From contig NZ_JAOQKJ010000001.1 in assembly GCF_025567405.1 (NCBI RefSeq), positions 248,001-312,000 on the forward strand: DNA of 64,000 nucleotides, given 5' to 3'. Below the pieces are notes generated by a model. That model was not told the origin of the DNA. It saw only the letters and a program-made list of their open reading frames with translations, and did no database searches. This DNA comes from Suilimivivens aceti. GTDB lineage: Bacteria > Bacillota > Clostridia > Lachnospirales > Lachnospiraceae. Of the stretch, positions 1-8,403 are shown piece by piece. Numbering within the stretch: position 1 is the stretch's first letter; each line of letters begins with the position of its first letter. The position numbers and the translations under genes were made by a program.

Positions 1-1610
1 TCTCTGGTAAAATGTCTGCAGCTCCTGAAAATAAAAGCTGCAAGTCCTGCAAGGATCAGCACAATCAGAAATACCTTCAGGTTATAAGGATAATTTTCCA
101 GTCTCTCCGGTATTGCCAGGGAAAAGATATTGAAAAATTCTGTCAGCAGGCTTTCGATCAGATCATTGGTGAGCGCCTGGTAATCATCCCACCACATAGT
201 TCTGCTCACCCCCGATGCCATTCCATTCATAATCTTGTTCATGGCCAGGTAAGCAACGCTCAAAAGTCCCGATACCAGCGCTGTCAGTGTCAGCTTCCCT
301 GCCCGTATCAGGTAGGCCTTATCCTTTTTCCTTTGAAACAGGAAAAAAAGGATCAGAATATAAACCCCTGTTACGATCCACACATAAATACCATAATACC
401 GGGTCAGGAAGCAGGAAAGTCCCATGATGCCAAGAAGCACATACCATTTCGCATCTGTTTTTTCATCCTGCAATATCCTGGCCAGTATCAGGCCAAAGCA
501 GAGCATGAATAAAATAAAGGGGATCTCGCTCCAGGTATAATAGCACAGTGTCAGAAAGCCTGTATTGGTCAGGCAGAGCGCATACAGCCATGCCTCCCTT
601 TTAAAGCAGAGCCGCAGTACCACGAGCAGTAAAAAAACTGTGACCATAGCCACTATCTTCGATGCCAGATAGGCATTTGCTCCCGTGATCAGCATGATCC
701 CTGCGATCATTACCGAATACAGGATCGGCCAGTTGGCAAACCAGGAACGGTATCCGGCAATGCCATCATACTGAAAGCCATTTCCCTGTACCAGGTTTTC
801 TGCCTCCCTCATATATCCGGCAGAATCAGCCGAAATATAAATCCCATTCAGATATGCCCTTGCATAGATGCTGATACAGATCGCAGCGAATAGAAGAAGC
901 AGAAAGCAGTCACTTCCATAGCTGTCAATCCATTTTTCAAAAGGAATCTTCTGAAATGCAGCACAGATCTGTTCTCTGCCGATCCATACCAGAGAAAGCC
1001 ATGCGATAAGGAGCAGGATACAGACCGGAACAGAATAATAAAAAATATCTCCGTATGTAACATGTGTCTGCTCCGTCTGCAGAATACCAAGGGAAATGCC
1101 ATAGGGCAACACTTCCTGCCCCTGCCATACAGCTTCTTCAAAAGGCAGCTCTCTGCCCCACCCTTCCGGAACCTGCATGAAATAGGGCTCTGCTCCCTCC
1201 GCCCGGATCGTCAGCTGATAGCTTTCTCCCTCTATAAAAGAAGCATTTCCCGGAAAGGTTCCCCACTTGCCTGCTGTAAAATCGGTAACAGGGCAGGATC
1301 CATTCAGAAGCACATCCTCTTCCTCATTCTTAAGTGTCAGCCTGAGCGTTCCACTGTCCTTTTCAGAGATATTGACAAGCAGCAGCTGAAAGCCACTGAT
1401 GGAAAAGTCCTGCGCTGCCTTTAGTGTTATTGTCAGTGGTTCTCCATCCTCACAGACCACATAAACCGGATCAGGATCGATCGTTGGAAGTATTTCCGTA
1501 CTGGCAATGCTGTTCTGTGCCGTATGGGTAAGTATCAGCATTACTCCCAGAAACACTATGATCCCGGCCATGCTCAAAGCTATCCTCTTAATCCATTTTT
1601 GATTCTTCAT
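1..1610 (-). CDS. GT-C family membrane glycosyltransferase (3' end outside window)
   Basis: Open for 536 codons from an ATG at 1610 (GGAG ribosome site in good position) to the window edge, so the C-terminus is missing. One membrane segment (about residues 10-28) is followed by an extracytoplasmic beta-rich domain (about 35-185), then many hydrophobic helices. The first loop after the second helix carries SADSAGYMREAENL, which resembles the acidic/Tyr loop of ArnT/PMT-type GT-C enzymes that use polyprenyl-phosphate sugars on the outer face of the membrane. Its start overlaps the end of the flavoprotein gene by 23 bp, and a DPM1-like GT2 lies one gene further upstream, a plausible donor maker. 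The GT-C assignment rests on topology and that loop; the sugar is unknown. Confidence 0.7.
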   Translation of the reverse strand, partial: MKNQKWIKRIALSMAGIIVFLGVMLILTHTAQNSIASTEILPTIDPDPVYVVCEDGEPLTITLKAAQDFSISGFQLLLVNISEKDSGTLRLTLKNEEEDVLLNGSCPVTDFTAGKWGTFPGNASFIEGESYQLTIRAEGAEPYFMQVPEGWGRELPFEEAVWQGQEVLPYGISLGILQTEQTHVTYGDIFYYSVPVCILLLIAWLSLVWIGREQICAAFQKIPFEKWIDSYGSDCFLLLLFAAICISIYARAYLNGIYISADSAGYMREAENLVQGNGFQYDGIAGYRSWFANWPILYSVMIAGIMLITGANAYLASKIVAMVTVFLLLVVLRLCFKREAWLYALCLTNTGFLTLCYYTWSEIPFILFMLCFGLILARILQDEKTDAKWYVLLGIMGLSCFLTRYYGIYVWIVTGVYILILFFLFQRKKDKAYLIRAGKLTLTALVSGLLSVAYLAMNKIMNGMASGVSRTMWWDDYQALTNDLIESLLTEFFNIFSLAIPERLENYPYNLKVFLIVLILAGLAAFIFRSCRHFTR

Positions 1611-2820
1611 ACATCTTCTCCGCAAGCTTTAATGCCAGTTCTACCACCAGATCAGAATTATAATGGCAGTGTTCTCCCCATCTTCCCAGGCCATATACCC
1701 CTTTTGTCCTGCAAAAGCCAAGGAGTCTGTCCATGATCTCCGGCTTCCCTACTGTGTTCAGTGGATAAGCATATTCGTTCATATAGGTAAATTCTGCCTC
1801 CTCCCGGTAAAGAGAAACCCGCTCCTTCCGTGTCTCCAGCCAGTACCCCCTGCTGCCCTGGCAGAAATTGTGTCTTACCAGAATACGGTGATAGGGCTTT
1901 TTCTCATCCGGAATATATAACCACTGGGCTTTTGTATCCAGCATTTCCCCGATGTATCTCGTTTCTATTGCACTGGATTTCAGCTTCTTTACAGAAGATA
2001 CGATTTCCTGTGGCATTCCCTCTATCGTTTCAAAGCTTCTCCAGGGAATCGTCATGATAATATATTCCGCTTCCCATATACGTCCATCTGCAGCAGTCAC
2101 AGTCTTTTTCTCCAGATCAATTCCTGTTACATCCACCTGATACAGTATATTTGATGCTATTTCCGCGGCCATACGGAGCCACAGCTCTCCATAGCCGTAT
2201 TTTTCAGGATAATAAAAGCTTGCATGTCCCGGCTGCTTTCCATAAGCCCTGTGCTCCAGGCAGGAGCGCAGCGTATCTTCAAAGGATACATCCGGCAGCT
2301 TCTCGAGCCAGTAGGTTCCAAGCTCATCCAGCTCATCCGCAAACATTTTCCGGTTATAGGGAAGCATATACATTTCTGCAATCCTGTCACCCAGCTTCCA
2401 GATGATCCAGTCCTTAAATTTTCCAGGCTTCTGCTTTCCGCTGTTGCAGCCGCTTCTGGCAATGGACGACAATACCTCCACCTGTGAATCCACCGGAAGC
2501 TGCCAGATATTTGCTTCCAGGGGGTGTCCTACCTGCTGATCTCCGATCACGATCCTGCTGTCTCTTTCAAACAGCTTCCATTCCTCTTTTGGCATAAAAC
2601 GGAACAGAAAAGTATTTACGGCAGGTCTTCTCACATCCAGGAAATGACCTCCGCCAATGTCAAAGGGACTGCCATCCACCATTACTGAGCGGCACAGTCC
2701 TCCTGCCTCCTGCTCCTTTTCAAGTACCAGAAAGGAATCCTCAGACAGCTCCTTTAACCGGTTGGCAAAGGTAAGTCCTGCCGGTCCGGCTCCTAAGATC
2801 AGATATTTTACTTTTTCCAT
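1588..2820 (-). CDS. FAD-dependent oxidoreductase, UDP-galactopyranose mutase / protoporphyrinogen oxidase-like
   Basis: 410 residues. The N-terminus has the dinucleotide-binding GAGPAG (residues 10-15), an acidic residue closing strand 2 (E34 in LVLEKE), and GGLCRS at 40-45, the standard start of the NAD(P)/FAD amine-oxidase-like superfamily. A C-terminal GLGRWG segment is placed as in UGM-like proteins, where it helps bind flavin. It sits between a polyprenyl-phosphate-type GT2 (13-bp overlap) and a GT-C enzyme (23-bp overlap), so all three are probably translated together. I infer that it rearranges or oxidises a nucleotide- or lipid-linked sugar for that pair. It is not a clear Glf orthologue, so no symbol is given. 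The ATG at 2820 has a GAGGG site 6 nt upstream. Confidence 0.75.
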   Translation of the reverse strand: MEKVKYLILGAGPAGLTFANRLKELSEDSFLVLEKEQEAGGLCRSVMVDGSPFDIGGGHFLDVRRPAVNTFLFRFMPKEEWKLFERDSRIVIGDQQVGHPLEANIWQLPVDSQVEVLSSIARSGCNSGKQKPGKFKDWIIWKLGDRIAEMYMLPYNRKMFADELDELGTYWLEKLPDVSFEDTLRSCLEHRAYGKQPGHASFYYPEKYGYGELWLRMAAEIASNILYQVDVTGIDLEKKTVTAADGRIWEAEYIIMTIPWRSFETIEGMPQEIVSSVKKLKSSAIETRYIGEMLDTKAQWLYIPDEKKPYHRILVRHNFCQGSRGYWLETRKERVSLYREEAEFTYMNEYAYPLNTVGKPEIMDRLLGFCRTKGVYGLGRWGEHCHYNSDLVVELALKLAEKMYEESKMD

Positions 2821-3521
2821 ATCATGCCCTCATTTTCTTTTAATTGGAATAGCAGCCTCAGAGCTTCTGTAACAGAGCTGCCCTTCAGACTGGATGCCGT
2901 ACCCACATAATGGATCGGCACCTCCACGGTATTCAGGTTCCTGCAGTAAAAGCGCATCTCTGTCTGGTACATATGCCCGGTGGAAAGAAAATGAGAGAGC
3001 TCCAGCTTCTCCAGCACCTCTCTTTGGAATGCCTCGAATCCGCTTGTCATATCCTGCAGCCTCGTTCCAAGTACCAGATTGGAAAGAAAGGTCCCGCCAA
3101 AGCTTAATATTCTCCTGTATAATGGCTGCTCCCTCATGGAGCCGCCCTCCATAAACCGGGATCCCCAGACACAGTCATACCCTTCTTCCAGTCTGTCGAG
3201 AAACTGTGGTATTTCTGCCGGCAGATGACTTCCGCCGCCATCCATTTCCAGCACCTGTTCTGCCCCATCCTCAAGCGCCTGCCTAAAGCCCTCCAGATAG
3301 CAGCTGATCACCCCGGTGGATTCCTGGTAAAAGATACATTTTACCTTATCTGAAGCTTTTTCTCTTTCTCTTATGATCTCCTCGGTACGGTCTTTAGAAT
3401 AGCTGTCAACTACCGGATAGATATACAGGTTATCGTAGGGCAGGGCAAGGATTTCATCCAGGATCTGTCCCATTGTGTTTTCTTCATTTGCAACCGGCAT
3501 GACAATGATTGTCTTTTTCAT
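2808..3521 (-). CDS. GT2 glycosyltransferase, dolichyl/polyprenyl-phosphate mannose synthase-like
   Basis: 237 residues with a single GT-A domain and no C-terminal membrane helices. It opens with MPVANEENTM, a variant of the P-x-x-NE start of DPM1-like enzymes, and has MDGGGSH where DPM1 enzymes usually have DxDxxH (here D-G-G). The family transfers sugar from a nucleotide donor to polyprenyl phosphate. It overlaps the flavoprotein gene by 13 bp and lies two genes from a GT-C enzyme, matching the known logic of a cytoplasmic GT2 making a lipid-phosphate sugar for an external GT-C. The altered DxD region may change metal binding. Donor sugar unknown. Confidence 0.8.
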   Translation of the reverse strand: MKKTIIVMPVANEENTMGQILDEILALPYDNLYIYPVVDSYSKDRTEEIIREREKASDKVKCIFYQESTGVISCYLEGFRQALEDGAEQVLEMDGGGSHLPAEIPQFLDRLEEGYDCVWGSRFMEGGSMREQPLYRRILSFGGTFLSNLVLGTRLQDMTSGFEAFQREVLEKLELSHFLSTGHMYQTEMRFYCRNLNTVEVPIHYVGTASSLKGSSVTEALRLLFQLKENEGMIWKK

Positions 3522-3552
3522 TTGTCTGTTCCCATCTGTTTTTATTTTTCAC

Positions 3553-3566
3553 TGCTGTATACAGCA
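3553..3566. repeat. 14-bp perfect palindrome between two GT2 genes
   Basis: TGCTGTATACAGCA lies in the 62-bp gap between the GT2 gene ending at 3584 and the start of the next at 3521. No clear U-tract follows on the minus strand, so it is a weak candidate for a terminator, a processing hairpin or a protein site. Confidence 0.4.
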
Positions 3567-3583
3567 TGCTCCATCCTGCATGA

Positions 3584-4597
3584 TCACGCCTTACTTCTCA
3601 TCGGGATGACCACCCTGTCATAAAGCTTCACCACGTCATAATATATCTCCGGGCTTTTCAGAAACAGTGCCATTCTTGCCCGGTCACCCTTTGCCACATA
3701 GCTGCTCCTGTAGATCTCCCGGATCCTTTTCTTTTCTCCGGTCAGCATCTCTGCAATCCTCCTTGCCGACTCCTTCATGCCCCTTGTCTTAAAATCCAGG
3801 AAATAATAAAGCATCCGCTTGCAGAAATAATAATAAGACTTATCAGCCAGCTCTGTGAAGCCATGCTCTGCCAGATAGCTCTCCTGCTCCCTCCAGAAAG
3901 GGATCTCATCCTGGAAGCGGCGCTCGTGAAGTCTCTCATTCATGATGCTGCCCTGTCTGTCCACCATGTAATTATAATAAGGTGTATCAAGAAAGGCACA
4001 GCTTTCCGCCTGTACCAGAGCCATCGTGGTATACATGATGTCCTCGGATTTTCTTCCCTCCCTGAAGCTGATATTCTCTATGATATCCCTGCGGAAAAGC
4101 TTGCTCCAGACAGACGGATAGATGTGATACTGCTCCTGGTCGCAGATATACACCTCAAGTGCCCGGTTTCTGTCAAGCAGCATTACATTTCCTGTGGGAT
4201 GGATCTTTTCAGCACCTTCTCCAACCTGTCTGTAGGTGCAGATCGCCACCGGTACCTGCAGATCCGTACAGGCTCTCAGCATTTCCTCGTACATATCCGG
4301 CTCCACCCAGTCATCACCATCCACATAGCCGATATAATCGCCCTTTGCGATCTTAACACCGGCATTCCTGGCAGCGGAGGGACCTCCATTTTCCTTGTGG
4401 ATCACAGAAATACGGGGACACTCTGCCGCATATCTGTCACAGATCTGTCCCGTCCTGTCTGTAGATCCGTCATCCACTACAATGATCTCCAGTCTCTGGT
4501 AGGTCTGTGCGATCAGACTGTCCAGACATCTTGGCAGATATTTTTCTATATTGTAAGCCGTCACAATAACGGATATCAAAAGCTCGGACTGATACAT
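3584..4597 (-). CDS. GT2 family glycosyltransferase (GT-A)
   Basis: 337 residues. Classic GT2 start: ISVIVTAYN near residue 10, VVDDGSTD at 40-47, GGPSAARNAG near 71-80 and the DxD region VDGDDW at 92-97. The C-terminal third is helical and charged, as in many capsular or teichoic-acid GT2 enzymes, with no membrane segment. The ATG at 4597 directly abuts the TAA of the upstream GT11 gene, implying translational coupling. It should add one sugar of the repeat unit on the inner face of the membrane; neither donor nor acceptor can be read from the sequence. Confidence 0.88.
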   Translation of the reverse strand: MYQSELLISVIVTAYNIEKYLPRCLDSLIAQTYQRLEIIVVDDGSTDRTGQICDRYAAECPRISVIHKENGGPSAARNAGVKIAKGDYIGYVDGDDWVEPDMYEEMLRACTDLQVPVAICTYRQVGEGAEKIHPTGNVMLLDRNRALEVYICDQEQYHIYPSVWSKLFRRDIIENISFREGRKSEDIMYTTMALVQAESCAFLDTPYYNYMVDRQGSIMNERLHERRFQDEIPFWREQESYLAEHGFTELADKSYYYFCKRMLYYFLDFKTRGMKESARRIAEMLTGEKKRIREIYRSSYVAKGDRARMALFLKSPEIYYDVVKLYDRVVIPMRSKA

Positions 4598-5503
4598 TTA
4601 TTCATCCTCCAGATTTCCCTCTGCATCAATACGGATCATATTTTCCGTATAAATATCCTGGCAATCCTGATTATTGAACCACCTCGCCGGTGCGAACACC
4701 ATTTTTTCAGGGAAAGCATCCAGATAGGCTCCCCACCAGCTGAAGCTGGAATTGGCCACGATCTGATGCCTGCAGCTGCTCATCAGAAGCAGATCCAGAT
4801 ATCCCTTTTCTTCGCCGCTCCCCTCTATAACAAAAAAAGCCGGATCTCCCGGATAAAACCTTTGGACCCATTCCTTCACGTAAGGCGCATCATTACTGAA
4901 CAGGAAAAATGTGGCATCAGGATGTATTTTTCTGATCTCTTCGATCGCTTTCCGGTAATAGGCGTCGGTACAGTTGCCCCCATAGATCGCACTGCCGCTG
5001 ACATAATCTCCCCGTCTGAAATGCACACTGACGGATTCACAGCTCTCAATCTGATCAAGAACCGGTCCAAAGCCATCCTGCTTAAGGATCTTATACACCC
5101 TGTCCGTAAAGGTAAAGGCATTTCTCACCTTATCCTTCATATCTGCAAAATATTTCTCAGATTGAAAATAGCCGGTAAGATATGCCGGCTCCTTTTGCAA
5201 TACCACCGGATCAAAATTGCAGCCATTCTCCTGGTATTCCAGACTTTTTCTCCCAAACAGCTTCCTCCGGATCCTGTCCACGGGTCTCATAAACCCGTCT
5301 GTTATGGTATTCAGTTCTTTACCTGTAGCCCTCTCATAATCAATGCCGAAGCACCACAGCATGATCGGTCTTGCATTCTCCCTGCCTGCATACTCCGTTA
5401 CATCATCAAATTTCACTTCACGGCCCATTTCCTTCAGCTTCAGATACAATGCATACTGAAACATCTGATTCCCAAGGCCGCCTGTCATTCTGATTATGTT
5501 CAT
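4598..5503 (-). CDS. GT11 alpha-1,2-fucosyltransferase-like
   Basis: 301 residues, the usual size for bacterial GT11. GGLGNQMFQYAL at residues 8-19 and the GDP-fucose-binding HFRRGDY at 161-167 (HxRRxD motif) are intact, as is the C-terminal SSFSWWGAYL block. The family moves L-fucose from GDP-fucose to galactose-type acceptors. It overlaps the stop of a paralogous GT11 gene by 4 bp (ATGA), and the two probably arose by tandem duplication. No GDP-fucose synthesis genes (gmd/fcl) are in the window, so the donor must be made elsewhere. Confidence 0.9.
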   Translation of the reverse strand: MNIIRMTGGLGNQMFQYALYLKLKEMGREVKFDDVTEYAGRENARPIMLWCFGIDYERATGKELNTITDGFMRPVDRIRRKLFGRKSLEYQENGCNFDPVVLQKEPAYLTGYFQSEKYFADMKDKVRNAFTFTDRVYKILKQDGFGPVLDQIESCESVSVHFRRGDYVSGSAIYGGNCTDAYYRKAIEEIRKIHPDATFFLFSNDAPYVKEWVQRFYPGDPAFFVIEGSGEEKGYLDLLLMSSCRHQIVANSSFSWWGAYLDAFPEKMVFAPARWFNNQDCQDIYTENMIRIDAEGNLEDE

Positions 5504-6465
5504 GATTCCTTACGCTCCTTCCGGTTCACCCTTCCCCTCGGATCGATCAGAACCATTCCATCTGTATAGATATCTGCACTTTCCACGTTGTTTTTCCATC
5601 GGTCAGGCGCTACCACGATCTTGTCCGGATTGGTATTCAGATAGGCGCTCCACCAGCTGAAGCTGGAATTACTGATAATACTGTGATCACATTTACTCAT
5701 CAGCATCATATCCAGATATCCGGTATACTCTGTATTGCTCTCTACCAGGATAAATTTTTCCCTGAGTGCCGCCTTCTCTTCTTTACTCATTTCTTCGGTC
5801 TGCTGGCTTTCGATCAGGCCTTCTACCCAGTTTTTCACCCACTTTGGCTCATTACTGAAAATATAAAAGGTGGCATTCTTTACCTTATCCTGCATAAAGC
5901 GTACCGCACCCTCATAGTATTTCTCAGTACAGATCCCCTCATACAGCTCTTCATCCGTACGGGAATCACTGCGGTACATATGAAGACCGACAGAGCTTCC
6001 GCTCTTTATCCTCTGCAGATACTCCTCTGTAGCCATATACAGCTTTTCAGGCAGGTGCATTTCGTCCAGCTCAGGAAAAGTATAAAGCTTTTGGATGTCA
6101 TCCCTGATATCGGCAAAGTAGCGTTCACTCTGAAAGGCTCCCTTTAAATACATATTATCAAAGGTGAGTACCTTCGGGTCAAAAAATCCCTGCTCTTCGT
6201 ATTCAATTGCTCTTCGTCCAAGCAGCTTCCTCCGGATCCGGTTCTTCCATTTCATGGATCCGTCTGTAAAAGCCGTGATCTCATTCCAGTCAGCTCTTGG
6301 ATAGGTGATTCCAAAGACCGCAAGCATGATCGGTCTTGCCCTCTCACCCCGGTATTCATTGATATCATCAAATTTTACTTCTTTTCCCATGGATCTCAGC
6401 TTCTCATAAAGAGCATACTGAAACATCTGGTTGCCAAGGCCCCCTGCCATTCTGATAATGATCAT
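5500..6465 (-). CDS. GT11-like fucosyltransferase paralogue with altered donor motif
   Basis: 321 residues, alignable over its length with the next gene (same GGLGNQMFQYAL start, shared ARPIML, FQSE.YFAD and SSFSWW blocks). The HxRRGDY motif is replaced by HMYRSDS at 162-168: the His, second Arg and Asp remain, but the first Arg, the Gly and the Tyr are changed. A roughly 15-residue acidic/charged insert follows the FSNEPKWVKNW segment. The frame is intact, so this looks like a divergent working enzyme (other donor or acceptor) rather than a decayed copy. The change matters because the first Arg of this motif contacts the GDP moiety in the family. Confidence 0.82.
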   Translation of the reverse strand: MIIIRMAGGLGNQMFQYALYEKLRSMGKEVKFDDINEYRGERARPIMLAVFGITYPRADWNEITAFTDGSMKWKNRIRRKLLGRRAIEYEEQGFFDPKVLTFDNMYLKGAFQSERYFADIRDDIQKLYTFPELDEMHLPEKLYMATEEYLQRIKSGSSVGLHMYRSDSRTDEELYEGICTEKYYEGAVRFMQDKVKNATFYIFSNEPKWVKNWVEGLIESQQTEEMSKEEKAALREKFILVESNTEYTGYLDMMLMSKCDHSIISNSSFSWWSAYLNTNPDKIVVAPDRWKNNVESADIYTDGMVLIDPRGRVNRKERKES

Positions 6466-6487
6466 AAGCTGATACTTGCCTTCCTTC

Positions 6488-8374
6488 TTATATAAACCGG
6501 TGTGCCATAAAATCCTGGAACATGAGAATGTACCAGATCTGGATCCGCCATTCTCCCTTTTCTGTAAAGTCGCTCCAGATCTTTTTCACCACATCTGCAT
6601 TCAGGATCCCCTGTTCACGGATCGTTTTCTCATTAAGAAGTGTCTCCGCCCAGTCACGAAGCTCTCCGCTTCTTAGCCACTTCTCCACCGGGATACTGAA
6701 GCCTTTCTTGGGACGCTCCATCATTTCCTCCGGCACATACCGGTAAAGTACATCACGGAGAACCAGCTTGCCACGCTTGCCTTCCCGGAGATAATCAATG
6801 GGAAGTGTCCAGGCAAATTCAACCACATCCCTGTCAAGCATCGGCACTCTTGTTTCCAGCGAAACAGCCATGGCCGTCCGGTCCACCTTCACCAGGATAT
6901 CGTCAGGATGGTACATTTCCATATCCATCAGCATGATATTATGGTTTGTTTCCTCAAGAAAATGAGGATCATATTCACTGTATTTATAGCTGCAGTTCCC
7001 TTTCGTTAAGGAAATCTGCTTTGTCAGAGGATCTGTCTCATAGGAACAGATATAAAGATCAGAAGGTCCTTTCGCTCCAAGCAGTGTCCCCTTGATCCGG
7101 TAAATCGGTTTTTTCGCCAGCGGACTGTGGATAACCAGTTCACTGCAGGGCTTCCTGATAAAATAAGGCACACCCTTCATTTTATTCCAGATCCTCTCCA
7201 CAGATGCATAGGAGGTATAGCCGCAGAACAGCTCGTCTCCGGCATCCCCGCTTAAGGATACCGTCACATGCTCCCTCGTCATCTTGCTTACCAGATACGT
7301 CGGGATCTGGGAGGAATCTGCGAAGGGCTCTCCAAACATTTCAGAAAGCTTAGGAACAACAGCCCTCGCATCTGCTTCTGTAATATAAAGCTCTGTATGC
7401 TCTGTTCCAAGATGCTGTGCGATCTCCTTGGCATAGGTGGCTTCATTATATCCCTCTTCATCCATGCCAATGGTAAAGCTCTTCACCTTTCCCTTATTCA
7501 GATCCTGCATCAGCGCCACGATCGTACTGGAGTCAATACCTGCTGACAGGAAGGCTCCTACCGGCACATCCGCCACCATCTGCTCAGCAATGGCCTCCTT
7601 TAACAGTCTCTCCAGCTCATCTGCAGCTTCCTTCCGGCTTCCTTTAAAGAGGTTTGCCTGCCCCTTCTTTGCTGCCTCTGCTACTGACCAGTAGGGCTTT
7701 ACAGTAACATCATCCATGTTATTAAATGGCAATTTAATTTTCGCAAAGGTTCCTGCTTCCAGCTTATAGATCTTTTCATAAATGGAATAAGGAGCCGGAA
7801 TATAACCATGGATAAAGTACAGTTCAAGCACCTCCCGGTTGATCGGATTGTCAAAGCCATCCAGTACAGAAATACATCCTATATCAGAGGCAAACACAAA
7901 GCTTCTGCCTACCATACCGTAGTATAAGGGCTTTTCTCCTATGCGGTCACGCATCAGATACAGGCACTGCTCTTTCCTGTCATACAGACAGATGGCAAAC
8001 ATTCCCTTACAGAATGCAAGGGTCTCTTCTATCCCATAGGCTTCAAAGGACTCCAGAAGTACCTCTGTATCAGAGGTGCCACGGAATGCACTGACCTTTC
8101 CCTCGGAAAGCAATCTGTCAGAAAGCTTCTTATAGTTATAAATCTCTCCATTATAAGTAATGACATATCTTCCGCTGTGTGAGGTCATGGGCTGTGCCCC
8201 ATTCTCAGACAGATCCACGATGGAAAGTCTTCTGTGCCCCAGTGTTACCTGACCATCCTCAGAGAAATAGCTTCCTCCTGCATCCGGTCCCCGATGCAGC
8301 ATCCGCGCCTTCATCTTCTCTATATTTCTTTTTCTGTCTCCATCAAAGCTGCAAAATCCTGCAATTCCGCACAT
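6488..8374 (-). CDS. asnB: Asparagine synthase (glutamine-hydrolysing)-like amidotransferase, copy 1
   Basis: 628 residues. N-terminal class II glutaminase with catalytic Cys2 (MCGIAGF) and GEIYN near 76-80; C-terminal adenylating synthase domain. The ATP pyrophosphatase loop is SAGIDSS (277-283) where SGGxDSS is usual, and the second loop is SGDAGDE (375-381) where SGDGGDE is usual. Both carry Gly-to-Ala changes. In polysaccharide loci such proteins (WbpS type) are taken to amidate hexuronic acids, which fits the UDP-HexNAc uronate genes at 16.4-18.7 kb. True asparagine synthesis cannot be excluded. Followed 3' by an acting GT11 gene (22-bp gap). Confidence 0.88.
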   Translation of the reverse strand: MCGIAGFCSFDGDRKRNIEKMKARMLHRGPDAGGSYFSEDGQVTLGHRRLSIVDLSENGAQPMTSHSGRYVITYNGEIYNYKKLSDRLLSEGKVSAFRGTSDTEVLLESFEAYGIEETLAFCKGMFAICLYDRKEQCLYLMRDRIGEKPLYYGMVGRSFVFASDIGCISVLDGFDNPINREVLELYFIHGYIPAPYSIYEKIYKLEAGTFAKIKLPFNNMDDVTVKPYWSVAEAAKKGQANLFKGSRKEAADELERLLKEAIAEQMVADVPVGAFLSAGIDSSTIVALMQDLNKGKVKSFTIGMDEEGYNEATYAKEIAQHLGTEHTELYITEADARAVVPKLSEMFGEPFADSSQIPTYLVSKMTREHVTVSLSGDAGDELFCGYTSYASVERIWNKMKGVPYFIRKPCSELVIHSPLAKKPIYRIKGTLLGAKGPSDLYICSYETDPLTKQISLTKGNCSYKYSEYDPHFLEETNHNIMLMDMEMYHPDDILVKVDRTAMAVSLETRVPMLDRDVVEFAWTLPIDYLREGKRGKLVLRDVLYRYVPEEMMERPKKGFSIPVEKWLRSGELRDWAETLLNEKTIREQGILNADVVKKIWSDFTEKGEWRIQIWYILMFQDFMAHRFI

Positions 8375-8403
8375 GAAGTCCTCCTCCAGTCTTTTCTATA
8401 GTG

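Noticed and set aside
3863..5569. 568-codon plus-strand open frame
   Set aside because: It lies antisense to the GT2 and GT11 genes, has no ribosome site or domain, and its product is a His/Leu/Ile-rich shadow of real minus-strand coding.
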